Assembly: GCA_020631735.1 (NCBI GenBank)
Contig: CM036179.1
Span: forward strand, 19,454,463 to 19,518,462
Origin: Saccharum officinarum
Lineage: Eukaryota; Streptophyta; Magnoliopsida; Poales; Poaceae
Length of the DNA stretch: 64,000 bases
Direction: 5' to 3'
Position numbers and translations under genes: made by a program. Positions 48,765 to 60,590 of this stretch are shown here, one piece after another. The notes beneath the pieces were generated by a model. The model saw only the letters and a program-made list of their open reading frames with translations. It did not search any database and had not been told where the DNA came from. The stretch's first letter is position 1. Each line of letters begins with the position of its first letter.

Positions 48765-50372
48765 ACCTGCGTCACGACATCTCAATCGATCTAAGTCTCG
48801 GATTAGTTTATTTTTTCCTACGATTAAGGGTGTTTTACAACCAAATTAATCTGAGTTAAGCATTTAGAAGGAGGGGATTGAATCAAATCAGCAATCAAAC
48901 AAAATCCCAAACATTCTTTCCCCAAACCAAGAACTCTAACCTAAGCATCAGAGAAGGGCGCGCACAGGGCGCCGCAACCCCCGCCTCGCTGCTCAGAAGC
49001 AGCCGCGCCATGTGGGTCTTCAGTCGCCAGCCGCCGGCCGTGGAGCCGGTGCGCGGGACTAAGATGCATTGCCGCCGCGCGGGCCTGAGGAGTGGCGTCG
49101 CCACGAGCTTAAGTACTTGCGGCCGCCGCTGTTCTCATGAGCATCCCCCCGCTGCAGCCGTTAGCTCACCCGGCTGGGGTCTCGACGGAGCCGCACGCAC
49201 GCGCCGGCAAGACACGCCACCGAGGTGCCAGAGGGGCTAGGCAGGAAGCTGTTTCGGCGTTCTCCATGAGAGTTGAGAGGCTACTGCTACGGGAGCTGGG
49301 GAGAAGAAAGTGAGATGAGTGAGTGAGGGCCACGGTTTTGGTGTATTTTTTTTAAAATATGAGCTCAGGATGAATCGTAGCCATCAGTTTAAATCGACGG
49401 CTGAGATCGTTTGGCATTAGGTTTTCCTTTTTGGGCTGCTATTGGGCTTTTTAAGTGAAGAACCGCATGGGCTGTCTCGGCCATGAGCAGGCGTGGCCTG
49501 GCGATGTGCTTTTGGGCTGCCCCATGCTGAGTTGATTTAAGGCCGAATTGAGTTTTATGTTTTCTAGTTCAGCCTATTAGTAATTTATTACTTTTATACA
49601 AATTGAGTTTTCAATTGTTGCTCAGAGGCATACTGCATGATACGTTCGGCACTGTGCACTGTTTCTGCCGCAAATGTTGGCCCATGAGTGAATTAAGTTT
49701 TTTCTATGGGCTATATTCTGATCCAACTTATAAATAAATATATATATTTATTCAGATTAAAGTTTCTTTACCATTTGCATCAGAAAGTTAATTAATGCTT
49801 TATTGCAAATAAGTTTATGGCCCACGTAATGTTGCATATTCCTATAAAGTTTAAGTTGCCTTTTTTTTGGTGAGCTTTAAGTTAATTTTAAGTATGTTTT
49901 GGGAATATATTGCTAAGAATATTTAAGTTTAAGAAATTAATTTTTTCTTTAGTGCAATTTACTCAGTTAACTTTTATGTACTATTTAAATAAGTTATAAG
50001 TTTGAGTTTTTTTTATTTTAGTTCCAGTATTAAATTTATGTTTTCATGAGCATTTTATGTTTTAATTGATACTCTAAGATTAAGTTTTGCATGAATTTGC
50101 ATTCTATTATAACTGTTTTATATATACATATATATCCACCGCTATATAATAAGATGGTCTCTGGTTAAATGGAACCAATGAGAAGTTTAATCGGAGATTA
50201 CTCATAGTTAATTTTCTGACCAATGTTGACTTTAATTATGAGTTATTAAGATGGATTTTTGTTTGTTTCTGCCAAACGGTGATGCAAATTAAAGTCCTTA
50301 AGCATGTTGTTAATTCTGACCAACGTTGATTTAATTGCATGCTTTAAGTACATCTTATATACAACTTACTAA

Positions 50373-51000
50373 TTGAGACATTATTTTGCTTCAACTTTTT
50401 CAGTAAATTATGCAGACTATATAAGTAAAGTAGAACCCCGAAGTTACACTAATTTTTCTACCTGGAATAATCAGGTGCATGCCATTCTCAAGGAAGTAGA
50501 CTTTGATTATGCGCTTAATGAGGAAAAACCACACGCTTCTTCTCCTATTTATGAGTACTATACTGAGAGGATGAAGGAGTACATCACAAAATTAGAAAAA
50601 TAGGAGAAATCTAATAGGGTTGCTAAAATGATAATAAGATACTCGCTCTCAATTAATATGATGAGGAGATTTCTTTCTAATGAAAACAACATCGAGGGAT
50701 TAGGTGCTAATGAGCTTCACAACTACATTAAAAGCACACTTTAGAAATGTTTTCCTCTTTGAGAACTTACTTAATTCCCGTTATGATGGGATAAGTGGAC
50801 TGGGTAACCACGTTAAAAGCTTGTTTGATATGGCTTATGAGTTGAAGGCACTTGGATTAGATGTGTCTAATGAATTTATGGTAAATTGCCTTATAAATTC
50901 TATGCTAGAAAACCATAACAAACATGCTCAAAATGATAAGTTTTCAATAGTCTGCCAATTTTGCAAGTTACCAAATTGATGATAAGTATAAGAATGGCTT
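50373..51000 (+). pseudogene. Copia gag relic (element X)
   Basis: Two adjacent frames carry gag-like sequence. The first, 50373-50603, has FSTWNNQVHAILKEVDFDYAL, like the UBN2 'W...FL..DL' region. It ends at a TAG near 50601 and continues after a further frame change. The second, about 50760-50979, has NSRYDGISGLGNHVKSLFDM and LKALGLDVSNEFMVNCLINS, typical of the Copia gag segment that lies before the zinc knuckle. No knuckle was found. Confidence 0.65.
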
Positions 51001-51910
51001 CGAAAGACAGGTTAAGTTGTCTCATAAGTTTTACTTAATATATTTTCTCAATATATGGTGGATTAACTAAGGTGCAATAATGCATATCTTAACTTCTCCT
51101 TAGGTCTTGCCAAACCAGGGGAGCAAAGTCTAAGGATGAAGTCAAGCCTTGGAGCTTCGCATTAGATTAGTTTTAAACTTAGTTCTTAATGATACTTATG
51201 TTATCTTAGTATGAGATACTTTGTATTTTGAACAAATGTTCTTGAGTTTGGAGTTTATGAATACATCAAATTTATTCCATTATCAATTATCTTATTAGTT
51301 AACAAAGAGATGTATTTCCTGTGATATGAGTTTTTATGTCAGTTTTATCTTTAAGTAAATCATTAGTCAAGATGATGAGACCTTGTCGAAATTGTGTCAC
51401 TACTGTTTAAGCCACATTTTGAAGGGGAGAATGGATTGTCTCATCAGGAAATAGATGCTCTATTCAATTCAAATAAGAGTATAAAGCATGGGACTTGAGA
51501 AATAAAATAAAAAAAATACTAATTTTGTCTAATTTTGCCCTTTAGCCTAACATTAGTCTCTAATTGAAGTATGGCTTGCTCTCACTATTTCTGGCCAACG
51601 CTGATTAGTGTTTGCATGCCCACCAAATTTCTTGTTCTAGTGTATTCTGGCCAACACTGATTAGACTAGTTCATAGAGCTTGTTTTTGAGACTTATATGC
51701 CTTATGTTTGTCATTCTAGCCAATGCTGATTGATAAATATTTGAATATAAAAGTTTTCTTGGGTGAAACCTTAGCAAGACATAAGTACCGTCAAGCTAAG
51801 GATAAGATATGAGATTCTAAGTCCACATGGCACCCTAATTATGTTCCTAGAGAACACAGGAATCAGTGGGAGCAAAGTTCAAGGGATTACGTTTCTACTG
51901 TTATAACTAT

Positions 51911-52032
51911 TTCACTAAGTTAAGTTTTGATGAATGTGTTCCTAGAGAATGCAAAAATCAGTGAGAGCTAGTCCACTAAGTTAAGTTTTGATGAATGTGT
52001 TCCTAGAGAATGCAAAAATCAGTGGGAGCTAG
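51911..52032. repeat. 61-bp tandem duplication beside the SIRE insertion
   Basis: 51911-51971 and 51972-52032 are two copies of the same unit (starting TTCACTAAGTTAAG and TCCACTAAGTTAAG, both ending in GCTAG), differing at about two bases. A more diverged relative lies just upstream near 51845-51885 ('gttcctagagaacacaggaatcagtgggag'). Confidence 0.9.
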
Positions 52033-52390
52033 TGGGAGTTCTAAAAGTGCATTTGCCCCTATGTGTTTTGGTATATTGATGACATCCAAATTAGGGACTA
52101 ATGTGATCTTAATGAGATATGTCGTGGCTATTGGTCCCATGAAAGAATTAAAGAGTTGATAAAGATGAAATGGTATCCCTCAATTCATCGTGTTAAAAAA
52201 GGCTTCAAACTCAAGCGGAGCTTCAAAGTTTATCTTTTCGCTTCTTGGGTTTAGGTATGCCGCACTATAAAGAGGGATGCAAAATTTAGTTGGTCTGAGG
52301 AAGATAGAGTGCTCAAGTACAAAAATAAAATCAAAAGAGAGACACTCTAGCACTTCACGAGCATGTAGAATAGTTTTGCTTAATTTTAGT

Positions 52391-52680
52391 GTCGGAAGTC
52401 CCGACGTATGTCGGGAGTCCCGACGATCGGAAGTGCTGACTTGCGCCGGGAGTCCTGACGTCCAGTCACTTAGCCTGTGCGGTGACTAAGGATGTCAGAA
52501 GTCCCGACATATGTCGGAACTCCCGACGGTCAGGAGTCCCGACCCTCGCCAGGAGTCCCGACGCTAGGCCCATCGGCTCGCTCTGCTGACTGCTGCGTCA
52601 GAAGTTCCGACGTACGTCGGAAGTTCCGACGGTCAGCAGTTCCGACGTAAGTCGGAAGTCCCGACGTTGACTTTGCGCAG
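52391..52680. repeat. Array of GTCGGAAGTCCCGAC-type palindromes
   Basis: About a dozen copies of an imperfect 15-bp dyad (GTCGG, five bases, CCGAC) are separated by short GTAT, GTAC or GTAA-type spacers. Variants include GTCGGGAGTCCCGAC, GTCAGAAGTTCCGAC and GTCAGCAGTTCCGAC. The same array recurs in the 3' LTR at about 63258-63540 and, in altered form, in the body at 59763-59900 and 60427-60500. Confidence 0.9.
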
Positions 52681-52730
52681 TGTTTTTAACCTTGTGTGAA
52701 CAATACTTTCTCTCTATGTCAGCAGTCCTG

Positions 52731-52793
52731 AGATCTACGTCGGAAGTCCCGACGTAGATCTGAACGGTTAGATTTCTACTACTAATATAAATA
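52731..52793 (+). promoter_or_regulatory. Promoter-proximal hairpin and TATA box of the SIRE LTR
   Basis: AGATCTACGTCGG (52731-52743), loop AAGTC and the exact complement arm CCGACGTAGATCT (52749-52761) form a perfect 13-bp palindrome. ATATAAATA (52785-52793) follows 24 bp later and is a good TATA box. The 3' LTR keeps the hairpin at 63597-63627 with one arm mismatch. Confidence 0.75.
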
Positions 52794-53638
52794 GCACTCT
52801 CTTTACTTCTAACCGTTACTCACTCATTCATTGCTCACCAACTCACGGCCAAAACATCTCTCAAGCATTCAAGAGCTCTCTCTCCTCCCTCCTTTGCTCC
52901 TAACTTCGATTCCCACGGATTTGAGTGATAGGAGTGTGGTTTGAGTGAGAAAATCATTCTTGCAAGCTTGAGCACTTGATTTCTTCGTCAAGCCGGTTGG
53001 ATTTGCGTCTATTACTCTTGGGTTCTTGGAACCCTAGCCGGCTAGGCGTCGCCCAAGAGCTTTCATCTTATGGAAGAGCCTTAGGAAGTTTGTATTACCC
53101 TTGTTTTCTTAGTGGAGAACTCAAGTGACCTTTGTGGTTGCTTTGAGAGAGGCAAGGAGGTGAAATAGACTCCGACCTAAGTGGTCACCTCAACAACGAG
53201 GACGTAGGCGCTCCTTTGTGGGGTTGCCGAACCTCAGGATAAATCCTTTGTCCCGTGTGTTTGTTGTTGTTTATGTGATTTGCTTGGTATCACTTGTATT
53301 TGCTTGTCTCTCTCTCAACCTCCCTCTTAGGGTTTGGTCTTGATCTACGACTTGGAGAGTTCTCGGCGTCAAGGAAGTGACCTAACATTTTCATCTTACC
53401 ACTAAGAAGTGGTGTTGTAAGTTACCGGTCTCACAAAGTTCATTTGAGCATTAGTAGTTCATTTCCCGTAGGCGTCGGGAGTGCTGACAGTTTGCGTCGG
53501 AACTTCTGACACGTCGGAAGTGCTGACTCAAACTGTCGAGACTTCCGACAGTTGCTGACAAGTAACTTTGAGATTTGTGTAGAACTTTTTAGATACGCCT
53601 ATTCACCCCCCTCTAGGCATTGTTTAGATCCTTTCAAT

Positions 53639-53650
53639 TGGTATCAGAGC
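53639..53650 (+). other. Primer-binding site of the SIRE element
   Basis: TGGTATCAGAGC, an exact initiator-Met tRNA site, two bases after the LTR. Confidence 0.93.
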
Positions 53651-53689
53651 AAGGTCTTCTTATTGCATTTCACCACGTGAGAAGAAACA

Positions 53690-56197
53690 ATGTCAGAGAC
53701 CGACAAGACATAAGAGTTGGCTAAAGAAATAGCCAAAGAGTTGATGGCAGCTCAAACAAAGCTTTTTCAAGATGAAATGAAGAAAATGCAAGATGAGATG
53801 AGCAAGTTGAAAGAAGAGTTGAGTAAGAAGGTTGATGATGCTATAAGTGGCAAAATTGACAATGGTCAAGATGGTGCGAGTGATGTTGGAGCCAGAGAGC
53901 ATAGTCAACCAAAAGGAATGTACTCCACCATGAACTTTGATTATTCACAACTCATCAAAGCCCCACTTCATCATACTCCATCCGTGAATCTTGGCAAGCC
54001 ACCTCACTTTGATGGATCAAGATATCCCGATTGGGCGTACAAAATGAAGATGCACCTCATTGCCACAAATCTTTGGGAAGTGGTTGATGTTGGTGTGACA
54101 TTTCCCACCGAAGAAAGAGAGATCACTCCGGAAGAGGCACACAACTTCCGTCAAAATGCACAAGTCGTAGCCATGCTTGTTTCAAGTCTAGCTCCGGATG
54201 AGTTCAACAAGGTCAATGGAAGAGAAATTGCTAAGGACATTTGGGAAGTCTTAAAGACTTCATTTGAAGGAGACAAGAGTGTGAGAAAGGGCAACATCGA
54301 GTTACTACATGGTGAATTGGAGAGATTTGTGTTCTTGGAAGGTGAAACAACTCAAACTATGTTTGATAGGATGATGACTTTGGTCAACCGCATAAGATCT
54401 ATTGGAAGCACCGAATGGGATGACAACAAGGTTGCTAGAAAGATTTTGAGAACATATAGAGCAAAGAACAATATGCTAGCATCCGTGATCATGGAGAGGC
54501 CCGACTATGATTGCATAACACCTCAAGAAGTTCTCGCGAAGCTCAAGCATCATGAATGCCTTGATCAAGATGCAATCAATGCTCATAGTCAAAATCCTAG
54601 TGCAATGGGATACAACAAGAGTGCAGCCCTAAAAGCAACTCATGTTCATGATGGCAATGGGTGTTGTCAAGAAAAGAAGAAATTGAAGGATGATTCCTTA
54701 AGTGAAGAAGAAGATTCCGATGCGGAGGTTGCATTTGTGATTAGAAATCTTAGAAAATTCATGAAGAAGAAGAGCAACCGCAATACTTATGGAGATGGTA
54801 AGAAGAGATACAAGAAGAGGTTTTGCTATAGGTGTGGTAAAACCGGTCACTTCATTGCCGATTGTCCCGAAGAAAACAAAGACAAGAAAAACAAGAGTAA
54901 TGATAAGAAGAACAAAGGCAAGAAGAAAGGTGAAGCTCATATTGGTGACGAATGGGAGTCAAATGATGATAGTGACTCAAGTGATGATGAGAAGAAGAAG
55001 AAGAAAGGAGCCGCAAACATTGCTATCCATCACTCTTCATCACCAACCATGACCCTCCCCGACTCGGCTTCATCACCAAAGCTCTTTCCCAACTTGGATT
55101 CATCACCAAGACTTTTCTTCAACCTCATCGACGAATACTACACTCCAACTTGCCTTATGGCCAAGGGGGAGAAGGTACTATCCCCATCCAACTCCTCTAG
55201 TGATGAGTATGATAGTTGTGATGAGAACATAGAACAACTTGAAGCAACCATGATAAAGAAATTTGGTAAAAAGGCCTACACTAAAATAAAAATGCTAATG
55301 AAGAAATTAGAGAAGAGGGATAGATGCTTGGAGATGCAAGGAGAAATAATCACTCAAGAGCGAGAAAAGAACCAAGCTCTTGAAGCATCTATCGTCGAGG
55401 AAAAGTCGAAGGTTGAGAAGTTAACCGTTGAATTGTCTTTAGCCAATGACTCAATTGGGAAATTGACTAAAGAACATTCCTCGGTTAATGATCAAATAGC
55501 TAGCCTCAAGAATGAGAAAAGTATTGCTCAAGAAAGCCTTACACGCTTGGAAGAAAAATATCAAAATCTTGAGCAAAACTATAGCACACTTTGGGCTAGC
55601 ACTTCAACTTCTCCTAAGGCAACCGAAGACTCTAATGTCTCCACTAGCAATGGTTGTAAAAGATGCTATAAAATTGATGTAAATGCATATACTACTAACC
55701 TTGTTGAGCTAGAGAAAAGAGACAAGGAGATCAATAGGTTGAAGATGGCCTTGAAGAATGGGTGCAAGTGTCAAGAGCAATCCAACAAGACTATATACAA
55801 GGCATTTAGGCACCCATCTATCAAGGAAGGTCTTGGCTACAATAGGTATGATGGGAAGGCAAATAGAAGGAACATGGTCAATGGTGTGCCTTGTGTGAAG
55901 TTCAACAAGGGTGTTGCCCTTGATGAGCTTATATGCAAGGCCAACAACAAGGTCTACATTCCCAAGATCCAACCTACAAGCAACAAGACGAAGCAATCCG
56001 AGACCCCTAAGCCACAAGCACCACTTCCACGGTGTTATGCTAGTGACTACATGTGTTGTTGGGGCAAGGATGGCAAGATTGTGGTGAAGTATGTTGGTGC
56101 CCTTAAGAGGAAGGAGATTATGAGGAGTGTTTGGGTACCGAAGTTTTATGTGACTAACCCCCTAGGACCCAAATCTTTTTGGGTACCTAAAGCATAA
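53690..56197 (+). pseudogene. SIRE gag (one early stop)
   Basis: The likely start is ATG 53690 (MSETDKT), but codon 8 is TAA (53711-53713), followed by 826 open codons. A Gln-to-stop change by C-to-T is the simplest reading. The N-terminus is Lys/Glu-rich and coiled-coil-like. The gag core follows (LGKPPHFDGSRYPDWAYKMK, LTT-type helices to about residue 290), then a basic region and a zinc knuckle CYRCGKTGHFIADC (about 54823-54864). Next are acidic and Ser-rich stretches, a long coiled coil (about residues 500-640), and a C-terminal domain ending FWVPKA. The 835-residue length fits the large SIRE gag. Pol lies in a different frame, so separate translation or a recoding or splicing step is needed. 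Confidence 0.88.
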
Positions 56198-56216
56198 GCT
56201 TGATTTGTCTTTGTAG

Positions 56217-59200
56217 GAATACTCCTCCGGTGGAACAAGTTGGGTGGTGGATAGTGGATGCACCAATCATATGACCGGAGAGAAGAACATGTTCACATCT
56301 TTCCAATCTAGTAATGATGAAAGTGGAAACATTGTGTTTGGTGACAATGGAAAAGGAGAAGTACTTGGTTTGGGTAAAATTGCTATCTCAAATGACAACT
56401 CTATCTCTAATGTTTTACTTGTGAATTCGTTGAGATACAATTTGTTATCCGTCTCGCAACTTTGTGAGATGGGTTACAATTGTCTCTTTATGGATAAGGG
56501 TGTGGAAGTCTTTAGAAGGAAGGATTCCTCTACTGCATTTACAGGTCATTTAAAAGGGAAACTCTATCTAGTTGATTTCACATTAAATAGAGTCAATCCC
56601 GAGACTTGTTTAATGGCAAAATCTAGCATGGGTTGGCTATGGCATCGCCGACTTGCCCATGTTAGGATGAGGAACTTGGCCAAACTTCAAAAGGGCGAAC
56701 ACATCCTTGGACTAACAAATGTTTCTTTTGAGAAAGATAGGATTTGTAGCGCATGCCAAGCGGGAAAACAAGTTGGAGCTAAACATCCCGTCAAGAATGT
56801 GGTGTCAACCGAAAGGCCATTGGAATTGCTTCACATGGACATATTTGGACCCATCGCTTACATAAGCATTGGTGGTAACAAATATGGGTTCGTAATTGTT
56901 GATGACTATTCTCGTTTCACTTGGGTATTCTTTTTGCATGACAAGAGTGAAGTACAAGGCATCTTCAAGAAGTTTGCAAGAAGAGCCCAAAATGAGTTTG
57001 ATGTCAAAATCAAGAGAGTTAGAAGTGACAATGGGACGGAGTTCAAGAACACCAACATTGAAGAGTTCCTTGATGAGGAAGGAATTAAACATGAGTTCTC
57101 GGTTCCATACACTCCACAACAAAATGGTGTTGTGGAGAGGAAGAATCGAACACTCATAGAAGCCGCAAGAGCGATGTTGGATGAATACAAGACTCCGGTC
57201 AACTATTGGGCGGAAGCGGTACACACGGCTTGTCATGCTATCAACCGCCTATATCTTCACAAGATGAGAGACAAGACCGCCTACGAACTTCTAACCGATA
57301 AAAAGCCCAAGGTGCACTACTTTAGAGTTTTTGGATCTAAGTGTTTCATACTTAATAAGAAATCCAAAAGCTCAAAGTTTGCACCAAAGGTTGATGAAGG
57401 TTTCATGCTTGGTTATGCTACTAATGAACATGGATATCGTGTTTTCAACAAAACCACCGGTTTGATTGAAATCGTGGTAGACGTGACTTTTGATGAAACT
57501 AACGGCTCTCAAAAGGAGCAAGTCAATGTTGAGATTGTAGGTAATGAGGAAGCCCCACATAAAGCCATCAACAAGCTTGCCATTGGTGAGATAAAGCCCA
57601 TCGAAGAAGAAGATGAAGACCATGTTGTACATGTTGATCATGATCTTACCACTCATCATGTTCCATCCAATGGGCATGGTGAAGCTTCCGCAACAAGAAA
57701 AATTCAAGATAGAAAATCAAATGATGCACAAGGTCATTCTCATCAAGATGGTGCCAATAATGTGCAAGCTCAACCTCAACTCAACAATGAAGAAAGAAGT
57801 GAAGGCAACCCTCCACAAGCTCATGATTGTGATTCTTCATTCGATCATGACCACGATGATGAAGATAATGATTTCATTCAAAGACCAACTCAAGTGCCAC
57901 ATCCTAGAGTGCATCAATCCATTCAACGGGATCATCCCATTGATAATATATTGGGGAGCATTCGACAAGGGGTAACTACACGTTCTCGTTTAGCAAATTT
58001 TTGTGAACATTACTCGTTTGTTTCACCTTTGGAACCTAGCAAGGTGGAAGAGGCACTTGAAGATGAGGATTGGATGATAGCCATGCAAGACGAGTTGAAC
58101 AACTTCACTTGGAATGAAGTCTGGTCCTTGGTGGAAAGGCCCAAGCAAAATGTGATTGGAACCAAGTGGGTTTTCCGCAACAAGCAAGATGAGCATGGCG
58201 TGGTGACAAGGAACAAAGCTAGGTTGGTGGCTCAGGGATTCTCTCAAATTGAAGGCTTGGATTTTGGGGAGACCTATGCACCGGTGGCAAGGCTAGAATC
58301 CATTCGTATTCTTCTAGCCTATGCCGCTCACCATGATTTCAAGTTATATCAAATGGACGTGAAGAGTGCATTTCTCAACGGCCCCCTATCCGAGTTGGTG
58401 TATGTAGAGCAACCACCGGGCTTTGAAGACCCCAAGTATCCCAACCACGTCTACAAGCTCGACAAGGCGCTCTATGGGCTCAAACAAGCCCCTAGAGCTT
58501 GGTACGATTGCTTAAAGGACTTCCTACTCAAACAAGGATTTGAGATAGGAAAGGCCGATCCCACTTTATTTTCTCGCAAAGTTAATGATGATATCTTTGT
58601 TTGCCAAATATATGTCGATGACATAATATTTGGTAGTACTAATGTGGTTTTTTGTGAGGAATTTAGTAGGATCATGACGAATAGGTTTGAGATGTCCATG
58701 ATGGGAGAGTTGAAGTTCTTTCTTGGATTTCAAATTAAGCAACTCAAGGATGGTACGTTCATTAGTCAAACCAAGTACACCAATGAGGACAAGGCCAAGC
58801 CCATCAAGACACCCATGCCAACCAATGGACATCTTGACCTTGATCAAGGAGGAAAGGACGTGAATCAAAAGGTATATCGCTCCATGATTGGATCCCTCCT
58901 TTACCTTTGTGCATCTAGGCCCGATATTATGCTTAGTGTGTGCATGTGTGCAAGATTTCAAGCTAATCCGAAAGAATGCCATTTGTTGGTTGTTAAGAGA
59001 ATTTTTCGGTATTTAGTGCACACTCCTAATCTTGGTTTGTGGTATCCCAAGGGCTCTACTTTCGAGTTACTTGGCTATTCCGATTGGATTATGCCGGTTG
59101 CAAAGTAAATCGAAAGAGTACTACTGGGACTTGCCAATTTATTGGTAGGTCTTTGGTGTCTTGGAGCTCTAAGAAGCAAAACTCCGTAGCCTTATCCACC

Positions 59201-59542
59201 GCCGAAGCCGAGTATGTGGCGGCCGGTGCATGCTGTGCCCAACTACTTTGGATGAAGCAAACCCTTAAGGACTACGGTTGTGAGTTAACCAAGATTCCCC
59301 TTTTGTGTGACAACGAGAGTGCCATTAAAATGGCAAACAATCCCATAAACCACTCTCGAACAAAGCACATAGACATCCAACATCACTTTTTGAGAGACCA
59401 CGAAGCCAAAGGAGATATCGCAATCCATCATGTGAGCACCGAAAAACAACTAGCCGATATCTTTACAAAGCCTCTAGATGAGTCAAGATTTTGTGCTTTG
59501 AGGAGTGAGCTAAATATCATTGATTCTCGTAACGTGGCTTGA
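56217..59542 (+). pseudogene. SIRE pol: protease, integrase, RT, RNase H (frameshifted)
   Basis: The pol frame opens at 56217, just after a TTTGTAG that resembles a splice acceptor. It gives protease [14 protein letters not shown], pre-integrase [13 protein letters not shown], and an integrase with [17 protein letters not shown] and [12 protein letters not shown] (acidic triad kept). The RT has [29 protein letters not shown] and [12 protein letters not shown] (YVDD intact). After QTKYT about ten residues seem missing, an in-frame deletion. Near 59087 a one-base loss ends the frame at 59108. RNase H continues in the next frame to 59542 ([57 protein letters not shown]). Confidence 0.9.
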
Positions 59543-60590
59543 TGTCTTGCACATACTTTCGTTTGATCTAGTTAGGAGAAAAGGTTTGAGAACAAATATT
59601 GTGCGTCGTTTTCAAAATCTATTTTGTAGTTTTCATGGGTGACTATTGTTTTGTGTTGGTTGAATGAAATCTAGTCACTTGTGAAAACATTAGTGTGTGT
59701 CCATCATATTTTGTCCCACCTAGCATGGTGAGTTCTGGTTTGAGAGGTTTTCTGTCTCTCTGCGTCGGAAGTCCCGGCGTACGCCGGCAGTTTCGACCGT
59801 CGGGAGTCCCGGCTTGCGCCAGCACTTCCGGCGGCCAGCAGTCCCATCCTGCGCCAGCACTTCTGGCTGCCAGCAGTTCCGATGTGCTTGCCAGAACTTT
59901 CGACGTGGATCTGGGTCGCGCGTCTCGGTTTTAACCGTGGCCCAATCTTTTCACCGCTTAACTCCTTTCACCCTATCTTTTCCCCTCCCGCACCTAACCC
60001 TCCGCACCTCCAACCCTCTCGCCGCCCGGCCATCGTCGTGCCCGGCACCGGCTGCTCCGGCCGTCCTCGTCGTCGGGGGTTCCGGCAGCCACCTCTGGCC
60101 CTTCTTCCCGTTGCCGTTTCTTTCTCTCTCCACCATGTTTCTCCCCGTTTGAAGCTCGTCGCCATCCCGTGGTTGGATTCCGGTGTAGTGTTGCTCCCAG
60201 TGATGTGCTGCGCGTGGATCTTCTCCTGGACATCGCCGCTGCCCCGGATCTGCCGCTTCTCCATCTTCTTCCCTCTTTCCTAAGGTACTACCGTCGCTCT
60301 CATACCCTTCTTCAATGTACCTTAGATTTTTTGCTATTTCCTTCTTCCCTCTCTGCTCCTCTATCTTCCTTGGACGTGTGTGTGCATCGATATGGAGCCC
60401 CATGCTTCAGACGGTTTTCACTTGTGTCGGAACTCCCGGCGTAAGTCGGCAGTTCCGACTATCGGGAGTCCCGGCTCATGCCAGCAGTCCTGACTCTATG
60501 ACTGTCCGTCCATGCATGTTTCTCTACATCGCTGCGCCCATGCTACGTTGCTCCTTATTTCTTAGTTTCGCTCCATGTTCTTTTGCAGCC
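59543..60590 (+). other. Spacer between pol and third ORF: palindromes, GC-rich leader, splice acceptor
   Basis: After pol comes a short AT-rich stretch, then two clusters of the same palindrome type as in the LTR (59763-59900 and 60427-60500, with GGCG/CGCC-shifted variants). Between them lies a GC- and CT-rich leader-like segment (about 59930-60290). It ends at 60581-60590 with TTCTTTTGCAG followed by CC and the ATG of the third ORF. Possible donors (for example CTAAGGTACT near 60283) suggest a spliced message. Overlapping ORFs here look fortuitous. Confidence 0.6.

Larger units (their letters stand above)
41361..52041 (+). mobile_element. Copia element X, 5' part, interrupted by other elements
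   Basis: After the LTR at 41361-41873, leader sequence runs to 42339, where Copia Y is inserted. It appears to resume at 48765 with a long AT-rich leader, a GC-rich piece (48950-49260), recurring CCAACGTTGAT-like motifs, and a gag relic at 50373-51000. A pre-integrase remnant (TLSKLCHYC, KGRMDCLI) lies near 51385-51445. The SIRE element then interrupts at 52042. No RT is visible in the window, so X is either non-autonomous or continues past 64000. Confidence 0.5.
52042..53636 (+). repeat. 5' LTR of the SIRE element
   Basis: The 1595-bp LTR begins TAAAAGTGCATTTG (TG changed to TA) and ends TAGATCCTTTCA. It holds an array of GC-rich palindromic units (52391-52680), a perfect hairpin at 52731-52761, a TATA box at 52785-52793, and a second small palindrome cluster at 53468-53562. 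Confidence 0.9.

Noticed and set aside
52391..52680. CRISPR-like regular repeat array
   Set aside because: Units are imperfect palindromes with 4-20 bp spacers in a plant LTR, and there are no cas genes. It is an LTR motif array.
56805..57236. 143-codon minus-strand ORF opposite the SIRE integrase
   Set aside because: It is a shadow of the strongly conserved sense integrase frame.
59814..60444. ORFs on both strands between pol and the third ORF
   Set aside because: GC- and CT-rich leader sequence. The + strand extension upstream of ATG 60591 crosses the palindromes and a splice-acceptor-like site, so I took the ATG at 60591 as the start.
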